A DNA stretch of 64,000 bases from positions 1,550,001 through 1,614,000 of the forward strand of contig NZ_FNQB01000003.1 in assembly GCF_900107455.1 (NCBI RefSeq), written 5' to 3'. The position numbers and the translations under genes were made by a program. A model generated the notes under the pieces. It ran no database searches and was not told the origin of the DNA. It saw only the letters and a program-made list of their open reading frames with translations. The stretch is from Asanoa ishikariensis (GTDB lineage Bacteria; Actinomycetota; Actinomycetes; Mycobacteriales; Micromonosporaceae). The stretch's first letter is position 1. Every line of letters begins with the position of its first letter. This document shows, piece by piece, positions 34,998-45,100 of this stretch.

Positions 34998-37900
34998 CTA
35001 CTTCGCGTTGAAGTAGTTGGCTTCTGGGTGGTGGACGATGATGGCGTCCGTGGCCTGTTCCGGGACCAACTGGAACTCCTCCGACAGGTGCACGCCGATC
35101 CGGCCCGCGTCCAGCAGGTCCACGACCTTCGCGCGGTCTTCCAGGTCCGGGCACGCCGGGTAGCCGAAGGCGTAGCGGCAACCCCGGTACTCCGTGCGGA
35201 GCAGCCCGGCCAGCGACGGCGGGTCCGCCGCGGCCACCGTCTCCCCCGACGGCAGGACGAGTTCCGACCGGATCCGCTGGTGCCAGTACTCGGCCAGCGC
35301 CTCCGTCAACTGGACCGACAGGCCGTGCACTTCCAGATAGTCCCGGTACTCGTTGCGGGCGAACAGTTTCGCCGTGTACTCGCTGATGGGCTGGCCCACC
35401 GTGACCAACTGCAGGGCCAGGACGTCCGACGATGTGGACGAGAAGAAGTCGGCCAGGCACAGCCGCCGCTCCTGGCGTTGGCGTGGGAACGAGAAGCGGG
35501 TCAGCTCGGTCGACCCGTCGGCCGCGAGGACCATCAGGTCGTTGCCCGACGAGCGGGCCGGGAAGTAGCCGTAGACCACCGACGCCTCGAGGACCTGGTC
35601 GGCGGCGAGGCGGTCCAGCCAGTAGCGCAGCCGCGGGCGGCCCTCCGTCTCGACCAGCTCCTCGTAGGACGGGCCGCCACCCCGCGCGCCGCGCAGACCC
35701 CACTGGCCGAGGAACAGGGCGCGCTCGTCCAGCAGCGCCGCATACGACGCGAGCGGCACGCCCTTGATCACCCGCGTGCCGAGGAACGGCGCCGACGGAA
35801 CCTCCACGGATGCGGCCACGTCCGAGCGCACCGAGTCGTCCTCCAGCGACGGCAGGTCGGAGGAGACCTGAGCACGCTGCCGTTCCCGCCGGGCCCGGCG
35901 GGCCGCCAGGGCCTCCTCACGTGCGGGGTCTACCACCGGAGCACCGCCGCGCCGCGCCGTCATCACGCGGTCCATCAAGGACAGTCCCTCGAAAGCGTCG
36001 CGGGCGTAATGGACCTCGCCGCCGGAATACAGCGAGCGCAAGTCGTCCTCCACATAGGACCGCGTCAACGCCGCGCCGCCCAACAGGACCGGCCACCGTC
36101 CGGCGACACCGCGGGAGAGCATCTCCTGGAGGTTCTCCTTCATCACCACCGTGCTCTTGACCAGCAGGCCCGACATGCCGATCGCGTCCGCGTCGTTCGA
36201 CTCGGCCGCGTCCAGGATCGAGGCGATGGGTTGCTTGATGCCGATGTTGACGACCTCGTACCCGTTGTTTGACAGGATGATGTCGACCAGGTTCTTGCCG
36301 ATGTCGTGCACGTCGCCCTTGACCGTGGCCAGCACGATGCGGCCCTTGCCCTGGTCGTCGTCGGACTTCTCGATGTGCGGCTCCAGGTGCGCCACCGCGG
36401 TCTTCATCACCTCGGCCGACTGGAGCACGAACGGCAACTGCATCTGCCCGGAGCCGAACAGCTCGCCGACGACCTTCATGCCGTCCAGCAGCGTGTCGTT
36501 GATGATCGCCAGGGCGGACCGCGACTCCAGCGCGGCGGTCAGGTCGTCCTCGAGCCCGACCCGCTCACCGTCGATGATCCGGCGCTTGAGCCGCTCGTCC
36601 AGCGGCAGGGAAGCGAGCTCCGCCGACCGCGACGCCCGCGCCGAGGCCACGTCGACGCCCTCGAACAGCGCGATGAACTCCTGCACCGGGTCATAGCCGG
36701 GCGCGCGACGGTCGTACACCAGATCAAGAGCGACCTTGCGCTGCTGTTCGGGAATGCGCGACATCGGCAGGATCTTGCTCGCGTGAACGATCGCGCTCGT
36801 CAGACCGGCGGATTCGCACTCGTGCAGGAACACCGAGTTGAGCACCTGCCGCGCGGCCGGGTTGAGGCCGAACGAGATGTTCGAGATGCCGAGCGTGAAA
36901 TTCACTCCGGGGTACGACGAAGCGATGGACCGGATCGCCTCGATCGTCTCGATCCCGTCCCGCCGCGTCTCCTCCTGGCCCGTAGCGATCGGGAACGTCA
37001 GCGCGTCGATGAGGATGTCCGACCGCGACAGGCCCCACCGCCCGGTCAGGTCGTCGATCAGCCGCCGGGCGACCCGGACCTTCCACTCCGCGGTGCGCGC
37101 CTGCCCCTCCTCGTCGATCAGCAGTGCGACGACGGCGGCGCCGTGCTCCCGCACGATCGGCATCACCCGGGCGTACCGCGAGGTCGGTCCGTCGCCGTCC
37201 TCGAAGTTGACCGAGTTGACCACGCAACGCCCGCCGAGCATCTCCAGGCCGGCCTCCACCACGGCCGGCTCGGTCGAGTCGAGCATGATCGGCAGCGTCG
37301 ACGCGGTCGCGAAGCGGCCGGCCAGCTCCTTCATGTCGACCGCGCCGTCCCGGCCGACGTAGTCCACGCACAGGTCGAGCAGGTGCGAGCCGTCGCGGGC
37401 CTGCGAGCGGGCGAGCTCCACGCAGGCCTGCCAGTCGCCGGCCAGCATCGCCTCGCGGAACGCCTTCGAGCCGTTGGCGTTGGTCCGCTCGCCGATCATG
37501 AGGACGCTGGCGTCCTGCGCGAACGGCACGTGGTGATAGATCGAGGACACCCCGGGCTCGACGTCCGCCTCCCGCCGTACCCGCGGCGTGTTCACGCCCA
37601 GTGCCTCGACGACCGCCGCGATATGGGCCGGCGTCGTGCCGCAGCACCCACCGACCAGCGCCGCCCCATAGGAGGACACGAAATCACCCAAGGCCGAGGC
37701 CAGCTCAGCGGGCGTCAGCGGGTAGTACGCGCCGTCCGAGGTCAGTTGCGGCAACCCCGCGTTCGGCATCACCGACAGGGGTACGCGCGCGTGCTGCGCC
37801 AGGTACCGCAGGTGTTCGGTCATCTCCGCCGGCCCGGTGGCGCAGTTGAGCCCGATCAGGTCGACACCGAGCGGCTCGATCGCGGTCAGCGCCGCCCCGA

Positions 37901-38510
37901 TCTCGCTTCCGAGCAGCATCGTCCCGGTGGTCTCGACCGTCACATGGGCCACGATCGGCACCGAGCGTCCCGCCTCGCTCATCGCCCGGCGCGCGCCGTT
38001 GACCGCCGACTTGAGCTGGAGCAGGTCCTGGCAGGTCTCGATGATCAGCGCGTCCGAGCCACCGAGCAGCAGGCCAAGGGCGTTCTCCTGGTACGCGTCG
38101 CGCAAAGTCCGGTAGGCCGCGTGCCCCAGCGTCGGCAGCTTGGTGCCGGGACCCATGGAGCCGAGCACGAACCGGGGCCGGTCAGCGGTGGCGAACCGGT
38201 CGGCGGAGGCACGGGCGATCCGGGCGCCGGCCTCGGCCAGCTCACGGATCCGCGCCTCGATCCCGTACTCCCCCAGGTTGCCGAGGTTGGCCCCGAAGGT
38301 GTTGGTCTCCACGCAGTCGGCACCGGCGGTGAAATAGGCGTCGTGCACCCCGCCGACCACCTCGGGCCGGGTCACGTTGAGCACCTCGTTGCAGCCCTCG
38401 TGGCCCTCGAAGTCGTCGAGTGTCAGATCGGCCGCCTGGAGCATGGTGCCCATGGCGCCGTCGGCGATCAGTACCCGGCCGGCGAGCGCGTCAAGGAACG
38501 AGTTCGACAC
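34998..38510 (-). CDS. metH: Cobalamin-dependent methionine synthase, actinobacterial type
   Basis: A complete 1,170-residue MetH. The homocysteine domain has GLNCATGP and GGCCGTTP cysteines, the pterin domain has VLMIGERTNANGSKAF, the B12 domain has [14 protein letters not shown] with the cobalt-ligating His, and the reactivation domain lies near the end (GYPACPDLEDRAKVV). It converts homocysteine to methionine using methyl-tetrahydrofolate. A TAGCCT box 6 nt before the GTG indicates a leaderless mRNA. Its neighbour PAC2 mirrors the mycobacterial metH-PAC2 order, so this is the ancestral actinobacterial copy, while the copy at the window start is of another type. No cobalamin riboswitch was seen upstream. 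Confidence 0.97.
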   Translation of the reverse strand: MSNSFLDALAGRVLIADGAMGTMLQAADLTLDDFEGHEGCNEVLNVTRPEVVGGVHDAYFTAGADCVETNTFGANLGNLGEYGIEARIRELAEAGARIARASADRFATADRPRFVLGSMGPGTKLPTLGHAAYRTLRDAYQENALGLLLGGSDALIIETCQDLLQLKSAVNGARRAMSEAGRSVPIVAHVTVETTGTMLLGSEIGAALTAIEPLGVDLIGLNCATGPAEMTEHLRYLAQHARVPLSVMPNAGLPQLTSDGAYYPLTPAELASALGDFVSSYGAALVGGCCGTTPAHIAAVVEALGVNTPRVRREADVEPGVSSIYHHVPFAQDASVLMIGERTNANGSKAFREAMLAGDWQACVELARSQARDGSHLLDLCVDYVGRDGAVDMKELAGRFATASTLPIMLDSTEPAVVEAGLEMLGGRCVVNSVNFEDGDGPTSRYARVMPIVREHGAAVVALLIDEEGQARTAEWKVRVARRLIDDLTGRWGLSRSDILIDALTFPIATGQEETRRDGIETIEAIRSIASSYPGVNFTLGISNISFGLNPAARQVLNSVFLHECESAGLTSAIVHASKILPMSRIPEQQRKVALDLVYDRRAPGYDPVQEFIALFEGVDVASARASRSAELASLPLDERLKRRIIDGERVGLEDDLTAALESRSALAIINDTLLDGMKVVGELFGSGQMQLPFVLQSAEVMKTAVAHLEPHIEKSDDDQGKGRIVLATVKGDVHDIGKNLVDIILSNNGYEVVNIGIKQPIASILDAAESNDADAIGMSGLLVKSTVVMKENLQEMLSRGVAGRWPVLLGGAALTRSYVEDDLRSLYSGGEVHYARDAFEGLSLMDRVMTARRGGAPVVDPAREEALAARRARRERQRAQVSSDLPSLEDDSVRSDVAASVEVPSAPFLGTRVIKGVPLASYAALLDERALFLGQWGLRGARGGGPSYEELVETEGRPRLRYWLDRLAADQVLEASVVYGYFPARSSGNDLMVLAADGSTELTRFSFPRQRQERRLCLADFFSSTSSDVLALQLVTVGQPISEYTAKLFARNEYRDYLEVHGLSVQLTEALAEYWHQRIRSELVLPSGETVAAADPPSLAGLLRTEYRGCRYAFGYPACPDLEDRAKVVDLLDAGRIGVHLSEEFQLVPEQATDAIIVHHPEANYFNAK

Positions 38511-38516
38511 CCTCTC

Positions 38517-38522
38517 AGGCTA
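38517..38522 (-). promoter_or_regulatory. -10 box TAGCCT for leaderless metH
   Basis: TAGCCT on the minus strand is followed by exactly 6 nt and the GTG at 38510. The remainder of the 276-bp gap to the PAC2 gene shows no riboswitch or small gene. Confidence 0.5.
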
Positions 38523-38786
38523 GTGCGTCCGTCCGTTTCGCGTAGGAAGCGATGATCCAAACCGGTACGCCGATGTGACCGGGGTCGCTCCCTGTCACCC
38601 ACCGGCGCCGCGCCGCCGAGCCCTCGCCGGCGGGTGCACGTAGGCTGGCGAGGTGAACGTACGGACCAGCACAGCGACCGGGACGACACGGTGGACGGAG
38701 GGCATCGCGCTGACCGAGCCGTGGCGAGGGCACCATCAGCAGAGCCCGCCCGGGCAGGGCGGGTCGCCACGCAGTGGGGAGCCGTC

Positions 38787-39656
38787 ATGACCGAGTTCGA
38801 TGGCCTGCCGGAGTTGCGCTCCCCGGTCGCGATCGCGGCGTTCGAGGGATGGAACGACGCCGCCGACGCCTCGACGGCCGCGATCGAACACCTCGAGCAG
38901 GTGTGGGGCGCCCGCGAGGTGGCAGCGCTCGATCCCGAGGACTTCTACGACTTCCAGGTCAGCCGGCCGACCATCACCATGGCCGACGGCGAGACCCGGC
39001 GGATCGAGTGGCCGACCACCCGCTTCATGGTGGCCAGCCCCGAGGGCACCGAGCGCGACGTGGTGCTGATCCGCGGCATCGAGCCCAGCATGCGCTGGCG
39101 CACGTTCTGCGAGCAGGTCCTCGAGGTCTGCCACAGCCTGGAGATCAACCGGGTGGTGCTGCTCGGCGCCCTGCTCGCCGACGTCCCCTTCACCCGCCCG
39201 CTGCCGATCAGCGGCAGCGCCTCCGACAAGGACGCCGCGGACCGCTACCAGCTCACCCCGACGCGGTACGACGGCCCGACCGGCATCGTCGGCGTGCTGC
39301 ACGACGCCTGCCAGAAGGCCGAGGTCGAGGCGCTGTCGTTCTGGGTGCACGTGCCGCACTACGCCAACAACCCGCCGTGCCCGAAGGCCACCCTCGCGCT
39401 GCTGCACCGGGTCGAAGAGGTACTCGACCTGCCGGTCCCCATGGCCGACCTGGCCGAGGAGTCGGCCGAGTGGGAGCAGCGCGTCAAGGCGGCCGCCGAG
39501 CAGGACGCGGAGCTCGGCGAGTACGTCCGTGAGCTGGAGGAACGCGCCGGCGACGCCGGCATCCAGTCGGTCAGCGGCGACGAGATCGCCCAGGAGTTCG
39601 AGAAGTACCTGCGCCGCCGCGGCGGTTCGGCCGGTCCCACCGCCGGCTCCTGGTAA
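38787..39656 (+). CDS. PAC2-family protein
   Basis: A 289-residue PAC2 (proteasome assembly chaperone-like) protein. It starts with IAAFEGWNDAADASTAAIEHL and has the motifs LIRGIEPSMRW and ALLADVPFTRPLPI. The C-terminal 60 residues are charged and helical (SAEWEQRVKAAAEQDAELGE). In actinobacteria it lies next to metH and near mshC; its exact role is not known. GGGGA lies six bases before the ATG. Confidence 0.93.
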   Translation: MTEFDGLPELRSPVAIAAFEGWNDAADASTAAIEHLEQVWGAREVAALDPEDFYDFQVSRPTITMADGETRRIEWPTTRFMVASPEGTERDVVLIRGIEPSMRWRTFCEQVLEVCHSLEINRVVLLGALLADVPFTRPLPISGSASDKDAADRYQLTPTRYDGPTGIVGVLHDACQKAEVEALSFWVHVPHYANNPPCPKATLALLHRVEEVLDLPVPMADLAEESAEWEQRVKAAAEQDAELGEYVRELEERAGDAGIQSVSGDEIAQEFEKYLRRRGGSAGPTAGSW

Positions 39657-39728
39657 CGGCGTGTCGGGCGTGACCGCCCGCCGTGTCGCGGTGCATCCTA
39701 GGATCATCGCCCGGCGGGAGGTCGCGTC

Positions 39729-40523
39729 ATGCAGAGCAACCCGGGTGCGGCCGAAGCGCCGCACCGCCAGATCGCCGAGCAGATCAAGGCTCAGATCCGC
39801 CGCGGTGACTGGGCGGCCGGCGAGCGCCTGCCCTCCATCCCGGCGCTGGCCGAGACGTTCGGCGTGGCCAAGCAGACCCTCCAGCGCAGCATCGACCAAC
39901 TCCGGGTCGAGGGCGTGCTGATCACCAAACCCGGCTCGGGTACGTACGTCCGCGGCACCAAACGCCGCCTCAACCGGCTGTCCCGGGGCAGGTACGGCGG
40001 CCACCGCGGCTACCACGCGGACCTGGCGGCCCGGTATCGGCAGCATCTGACCGAGGTCGGCCGCGCACCGGCGCCACCGGAGGTAGCCGACGCGTTCGGC
40101 GTGCCGGACCACACTCCCCTGCTGGTCCGCCGGCACCTGGTGCGCACCGACGACGTACCCGTCGAGATCGGCGCGGCCTGGTTCCGGGTCGAGGACGCTT
40201 CCGGGACCAGCCTTGAACGCTTCGAGGGCTTCGGCCGGCCTCTCTATCAGGAGGCCGAGGAGGCGATCGGGCGCCGCTATGCGACCGCGTCCGACGTGAT
40301 CACCGCCCGCCAGCCGGACCGCGACGAGGCGGAGATCCTCCAGATCCGCGGCGACACGCCTGTGCTGCACCTGCTGCACGTGGCCTACGACGACAAGCAC
40401 CGGGCGATCGAGGTCAGCCAGGCGACCTGGCCGGGTCCGATGACCACGCTGACCGAGAATTACAAGATCCCGGGGCCGGCGGAGGAACTGCCCGACGACG
40501 AGCCGGGAATGGCGCTGGGCTGA
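39729..40523 (+). CDS. GntR/HutC-family regulator
   Basis: 264 residues. The N-terminal winged HTH is IAEQIKAQIRRGDWAAGERLP with FGVAKQTLQRSIDQLRVEGV. The C-terminal UTRA ligand domain starts near residue 100 and ends with HLLHVAYDDKHRAIEVSQ. GGGAGG precedes the ATG. Its stop overlaps the start of a VOC gene (TGATG), so the two are coupled; the regulator may sense a metabolite handled by that protein. Confidence 0.93.
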   Translation: MQSNPGAAEAPHRQIAEQIKAQIRRGDWAAGERLPSIPALAETFGVAKQTLQRSIDQLRVEGVLITKPGSGTYVRGTKRRLNRLSRGRYGGHRGYHADLAARYRQHLTEVGRAPAPPEVADAFGVPDHTPLLVRRHLVRTDDVPVEIGAAWFRVEDASGTSLERFEGFGRPLYQEAEEAIGRRYATASDVITARQPDRDEAEILQIRGDTPVLHLLHVAYDDKHRAIEVSQATWPGPMTTLTENYKIPGPAEELPDDEPGMALG

Positions 40524-40918
40524 TGGTCGACGTGTTGGGAATCGACAATGTGCTGTTCTCCGTGGGAGACCTGGACGCCGCGGTCGCCTTCTACACCGGC
40601 ACCCTGGGCCTCGACCTGGCCTTTCGGCTGGACGAGCCCGGCATGGCGCTGTTCCGCCTGGGCGCGGAGTCACCGGGTCTGCTCGTCCGCCGGGGTCCCG
40701 TCAACGGTGGGGGCGACGGAGCCCCGCGGCTGTGGCTCGAAGTCGCGGACGCCCGCGCGACCGCGACCGCTCTGGCCGCGGCCGGTGTGCCCGCGCTGGG
40801 CCAACCGTTCCCGGTCGCTACAGGGTGGACGGTCGAGGTCGCGGATCCCTGGGGAAACGTCCTCGGCTTCACCGACTACACGACCATGCCCGAGCGCGGC
40901 CGGGCTCACTTGTCGTAG
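40523..40918 (+). CDS. VOC-family protein
   Basis: 131 residues with VOC half-modules: IDNVLFSVGDLDAAVAFY with TGTLGLDLAF, then PRLWLEVADARATATAL, and a final DPWGNVLGFTDY. The usual C-terminal metal Glu appears replaced by Gly/Phe in that last motif, so it may be a binding rather than a catalytic protein. It is coupled to the GntR gene. The 3' end overlaps the convergent SDR gene by 13 bp. Confidence 0.85.
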   Translation: MVDVLGIDNVLFSVGDLDAAVAFYTGTLGLDLAFRLDEPGMALFRLGAESPGLLVRRGPVNGGGDGAPRLWLEVADARATATALAAAGVPALGQPFPVATGWTVEVADPWGNVLGFTDYTTMPERGRAHLS

Positions 40919-41676
40919 TAGCCGCCGTCCATCCGGATGGTGGCGCCGGTGATGTAGTCGGCGATCGGGCTGGCGAGGTAGGCGACCAGGTCGGCATAGT
41001 CGCGGGGGTATCCGATGCGACCGGCGTCGGTGCCCGCGCGGTGCGGCAGGTTCGGTTCGACCTCTTCCCAGGTCTCGCCCCACCCGTTGGTGCGTGCGAG
41101 TTCCATCAGGTAGTCCCGTGTCGCCGGGACGAGAATGCCACCGGCCGCGATGGCGTTCGACGTCACGCCGGTGTGCTTGAGCTCTCGGGCCAGCGACCGG
41201 GTGAGGCTCAACCGTGCGGCGTTCGAGGCGGCGTAATGCGGCTGCATCGCCGACGGCATTTCGCCGGTCACGCTGCTGATCTGGATGACACGGCCCCAAC
41301 CGTTGGCCCGCATGGCCGGAACAAGGTGTCTGATCAGGCGCACCGAGCCGAGCACGTTGAGGTTGTACATGTCGGCCCACGCGCCCGCTCCGGTGTCCGC
41401 CCATCGGGCGGCCGGCTCGTAGGCGCCGGCGTTGTTGACCAGGATGTCCACTTCCCCGGCCTGGTCGGCCACGGCAGCGGCCCCGGCGTCGGTCGTGAGG
41501 TCGCCGATGACGGCCACACCGCCGACCTTCGCCGCCGTCCGCGCCGTGCGTTCCTCGTCCCGGCCGTGGACCAGCACGGCAACTCCCTCGCCGGCCAGGA
41601 CCGCGGCGATCTCCGCACCGAGGCCGCCACTGGCTCCCGTGACCAAAGCCCGTTTCTCCGCCAACCGCAGATCCAT
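40906..41676 (-). CDS. Short-chain dehydrogenase/reductase with YxxxN in place of YxxxK
   Basis: A 256-residue classical SDR with cofactor motif TGASGGLG (residues 13-20), NNAG (81-84), the active-site serine segment QISSVTG (132-138) and Tyr148. The expected catalytic Lys is Asn152 (YAASN, codon AAC). In SDRs this Lys lowers the Tyr pKa and binds the ribose, so activity may be changed. The fold and length are otherwise intact. NADP preference is suggested by HGRD after beta-2. It lies opposite the GntR/VOC pair. Confidence 0.9.
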   Translation of the reverse strand: MDLRLAEKRALVTGASGGLGAEIAAVLAGEGVAVLVHGRDEERTARTAAKVGGVAVIGDLTTDAGAAAVADQAGEVDILVNNAGAYEPAARWADTGAGAWADMYNLNVLGSVRLIRHLVPAMRANGWGRVIQISSVTGEMPSAMQPHYAASNAARLSLTRSLARELKHTGVTSNAIAAGGILVPATRDYLMELARTNGWGETWEEVEPNLPHRAGTDAGRIGYPRDYADLVAYLASPIADYITGATIRMDGGYYDK

Positions 41677-41738
41677 CTGTTCCTCCCAGGTCTCGCGGAC
41701 AGCCTGGCTCGGAAATAATGGACCGTCGAGTCCAAGCC

Positions 41739-41957
41739 TCAGCGACGGGTGGGCCGGTAGACGAGTTCCTGGGTGTGCCCGTCCAACGTCCGGCTTTCGA
41801 GCAGCTCCAGGTCGAAGTCGCCCGCGCCCCCGAGGATCGGGCTGGTGCCGGTCCGCCCGGAGATGACGGGGAAGATCGTCACTTGGAGGCGGTCCACCAG
41901 GCCGGCCGCCATCAGGGCCCAGTTGAGCGACAGGCTGGCCTGCGATCGCACCGGCAC
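41739..41957 (-). pseudogene. C-terminal fragment of RibD-C/dihydrofolate-reductase-like gene
   Basis: 72 residues matching only the C-terminal end of the RibD-like reductases: SLSLNWALMAAGLVDRLQV, FPVISGRTG and the ending LLESRTLDGHTQELVYRP. Full proteins are about 180-200 residues and begin with an NADPH-binding domain, which is missing here. The upstream sequence is unrelated and leads into the SEFIR gene promoter region. A decayed copy is the simplest reading. Confidence 0.7.
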
Positions 41958-42125
41958 GTCGTCAGTTCCCTTCGGGTTGGCTGCTGCCTCACATCCTCTC
42001 CACGAACGGCCGCCGAAGTATCCGACACCGAACGTCCGTCGATCGAGGGATTGCTTGTTCGGGGGATCGATGGGCGGCTGATCACGGTATGTCTCACGGT
42101 TGTCGGACCGTGGTATGTGTGGTCA

Positions 42126-45100
42126 ATGGACAGTCCTGTTGATGCGACGAGCGTGCTGATCTCGTACGCCCATCAGGATTCTGATCACGAGGAACAGGTC
42201 CGCCGTTTGTGGACCTTGTTGCGTTCGTCGGGCATAGACGCACGCCTGGACCTGACTGCGGCGGTGGAGCGGCAGTTCTGGCCGCAGTGGATGTCGAAGC
42301 AGGTTCGTGAGGCCCAGTTCGTGCTGGTGGTGGCGTCGGCGGCCTACCGGGAGCGGGGCGAGGACCGCGGCGACAGGTCGACGGGCAAGGGAGTGCGTTG
42401 GGAGACGCTCCAACTGATGGAGCGCTGGTACTCGGATCTCGACGCCGGCTTGCGGGAGATCTTGCCGGTGGTGTTGCCGGGTGGCGATCGGTCAGGTTTA
42501 CCGAGCTGGATTCTGCCCGACGGCGGGACGGTCTATTCGGTCGAGGAATTCACGCTCGCGGGCGCGGAGCCGTTGCTGCGGGTGTTGACCGGTCAGCCGC
42601 TGGAGGTGGAGCCGGCGTTGGGTTCGGTTCCGGTGCTGCCGACCCGGCCTCCCGCCGATATCGGACCCCCGGTGGCGGCGCGGGGGTTGCGTTCGGAGCT
42701 GGTGATCGACGCCCGGGTGGTCGAGGGGTCGTTGCTGTGCGAGGCATCGCTGGCCGGAGTGCCATTGGGCAGTCGTGAGGGGCCGGTGCCGGCGGAGCTG
42801 TCGCGGGTGTGGGAGTCGTTCAAGGCGGGTCCGTTGGTCGCCGCAGAGCGGCTGTCAGCCGCCGGACGCGCGCTGGCCGATGCGGTCTTCGACGAGGAGG
42901 GCCAGCGTCTGGTGGCCAGCCTCGTGACCGGCATGCGACCGCAGGACGCGGTGGAGGTGGTGTGGCGGGCCGACGGTGCCGCGTTGGCGTTGCCGGTGGA
43001 GGCGTTGCAGTTGACCTGCGCGGGCGGCGCGGACCTGGGGCCGCTGGTGCTGGTCGGCGGGGTCAGTGTCCGCCGGCAGGTGCGCGAGGCCGGACCGGGC
43101 CGAGAGGCCGCGGGGCTGCCAGGACCGTTGCGGGTGCTGGCGGCGGTGGCCGCACCGGAGGAGACGCGTACCCCCAACGCTCCGTTGGATGTCGAGGCGG
43201 AGATGCAGGCGTTGCTGGACTCGGTCGGCGATCTGGCAGCCGGCCACGGCGGGCAGGTCCGGATCCTGGAGGTCGCCTCGCTGACACAGATCAGGGCGGC
43301 GTTGCGCGAGGGTGCCTTCCACGTGCTGCACCTGTCGGCGCACGGTTCCTCGACGTCGGTGGAGCTCGAAGACGAGGACGGCGACCCGCAGCTGGTGGGC
43401 TCTCGGGATCTGATGACCGTCATCCGTGACGCGGGGGCTTCGGTGCCACTGATCGTGCTCTCGTCGTGCGCGGGTGCCGCTGGAGGTGGCGAGGCGATGG
43501 CGGCCGGGTTGGTCGCCGCCGGCGCCGACCGCGTGCTGGCGATGCAAACCTCCATCACCGACACGTACGCCACGGCGTTGCTGGCCGAGTTCTACCGGGA
43601 GCTGGTGACCGCGCCAGCCGATGGCCCCTTGCCCCGGGTCTCTGAGGCATTGGCCCGGGCCCGTCGGGCGCGAGAGCTCGCCCGGCGCACAGCCGACGAG
43701 CTGCCGCTGCCGGAGTACGCGGTGACGACGCTGCTGTGCGCCGGTGCGGACCCGCCGTTGATTGACGCAACGCGTGCACCGCGCCCGCTGCCCGACGTGG
43801 CGGTGCCGACCGGCACGTCGGTGCGGGACCTGGGGATGGGTCAGTTGATCGGCCGCCGCTCCCAGTTGCGGGCAGGGACGGCAGCGCTGCGCCGCACCGA
43901 TCAGGCACGTGCGACACACGGGCTCATCAGCGGCGTGCAACTGGTCGGGGTAGGCGGCATCGGCAAGACCGCCCTGGCCGGCCGGCTGATGACGAGGGCC
44001 CGCGGCGACGGGATGCTGCCCGTTGTGCACGAAGGCCGGTGGAACCCGACAACGCTGTTCACCGCCCTGGCCCAGACCCTGGCGAAGACGGAGGGCAACG
44101 AGCAGGTCGCCGGGCTCCTGGCAGCAGCCGAGATGTCCGATGTGGTCAAGGTCCAAATGGTGGGCAAGCTACTGGAGTCAGCGCCGCTACTGCTGGTCTT
44201 CGACGACTTCGAGCAGAACCTGAGCCCGGGCGGCGCCTCGTTCCTCGACCCCGCCTTCGACGAGGTCTTCACCGGCTGGTGCGAAAAGGCCGACGTGGGG
44301 GCGGTCCTGGTGACCTGCCGCTATCCGCTGCCAGGCGATGACCGCTACCTCGCACCCGTCGCGGTCGGACCACTGTCCACCGCCGAGTTGCGGCGGCTCC
44401 TGCTGCGCCTGCCAGCGCTGCGGGGCCTCTCCGGTGAGGACCTCCGACTACTGAACCGCACGATCGGCGGCCACCCCCGCCTGATCGAATACGTCGACGC
44501 GTTACTCCGCGGCCGCCCCACCCGCTTCCGCGAGGTACAACGCAAACTACGCGACCTGGCCCAGCGCGAAGGCATCGACCTGCGCCGCCCACGCCCGATC
44601 AACACGGCGGTCAACGACGCGGTCATCCTCGGCGGCGCCGACATCCTCCTCGACGAGCTCCTCGATCTGCTGACCAACGACGAACGCGAGACCCTGGCGC
44701 AGTTGTCGGTCAGCCGTGCCGCGATGACCCTCGACGACCTCGCCTACGCAATGACCGACCCCAACCCGGACGGCACAGTCTCCATCCCGTCAGACGCTCA
44801 GCACCTATCCGCCGACGTCGAACGCCTGACCGACCTCACCCTCCTCGCGCCGGTTGACGGAATCCTGGTACACCCCTGGACAGCCGACCTGATCGAGCGC
44901 CGCGAAGACCCGTCCCGCGCCGACCGCCACGAGCGCGCCCTTCGGATGCGGTGGCGTCGGCTACAGAGCGGGCCCATCGACTACGACGACCTGGTCGACA
45001 TCCCCCGTCACCTAGCCGCCACCGACAAGCACGTCCAGATCCCGGGTCTGGCCCGGCAGGTCGTCGCCGCCCTTCCCGGTGTGCTGGCGGCCGCCGCCTA

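Noticed and set aside
34998-38560. Long plus-strand frames antisense to the second metH
   Set aside because: Arg/Gly/Val-rich shadow sequence; MetH motifs on the minus strand are complete.
38511-38786. Possible cobalamin riboswitch upstream of metH
   Set aside because: No B12-box-like sequence or large conserved structure is visible, and a leaderless -10 box leaves no room for a leader.
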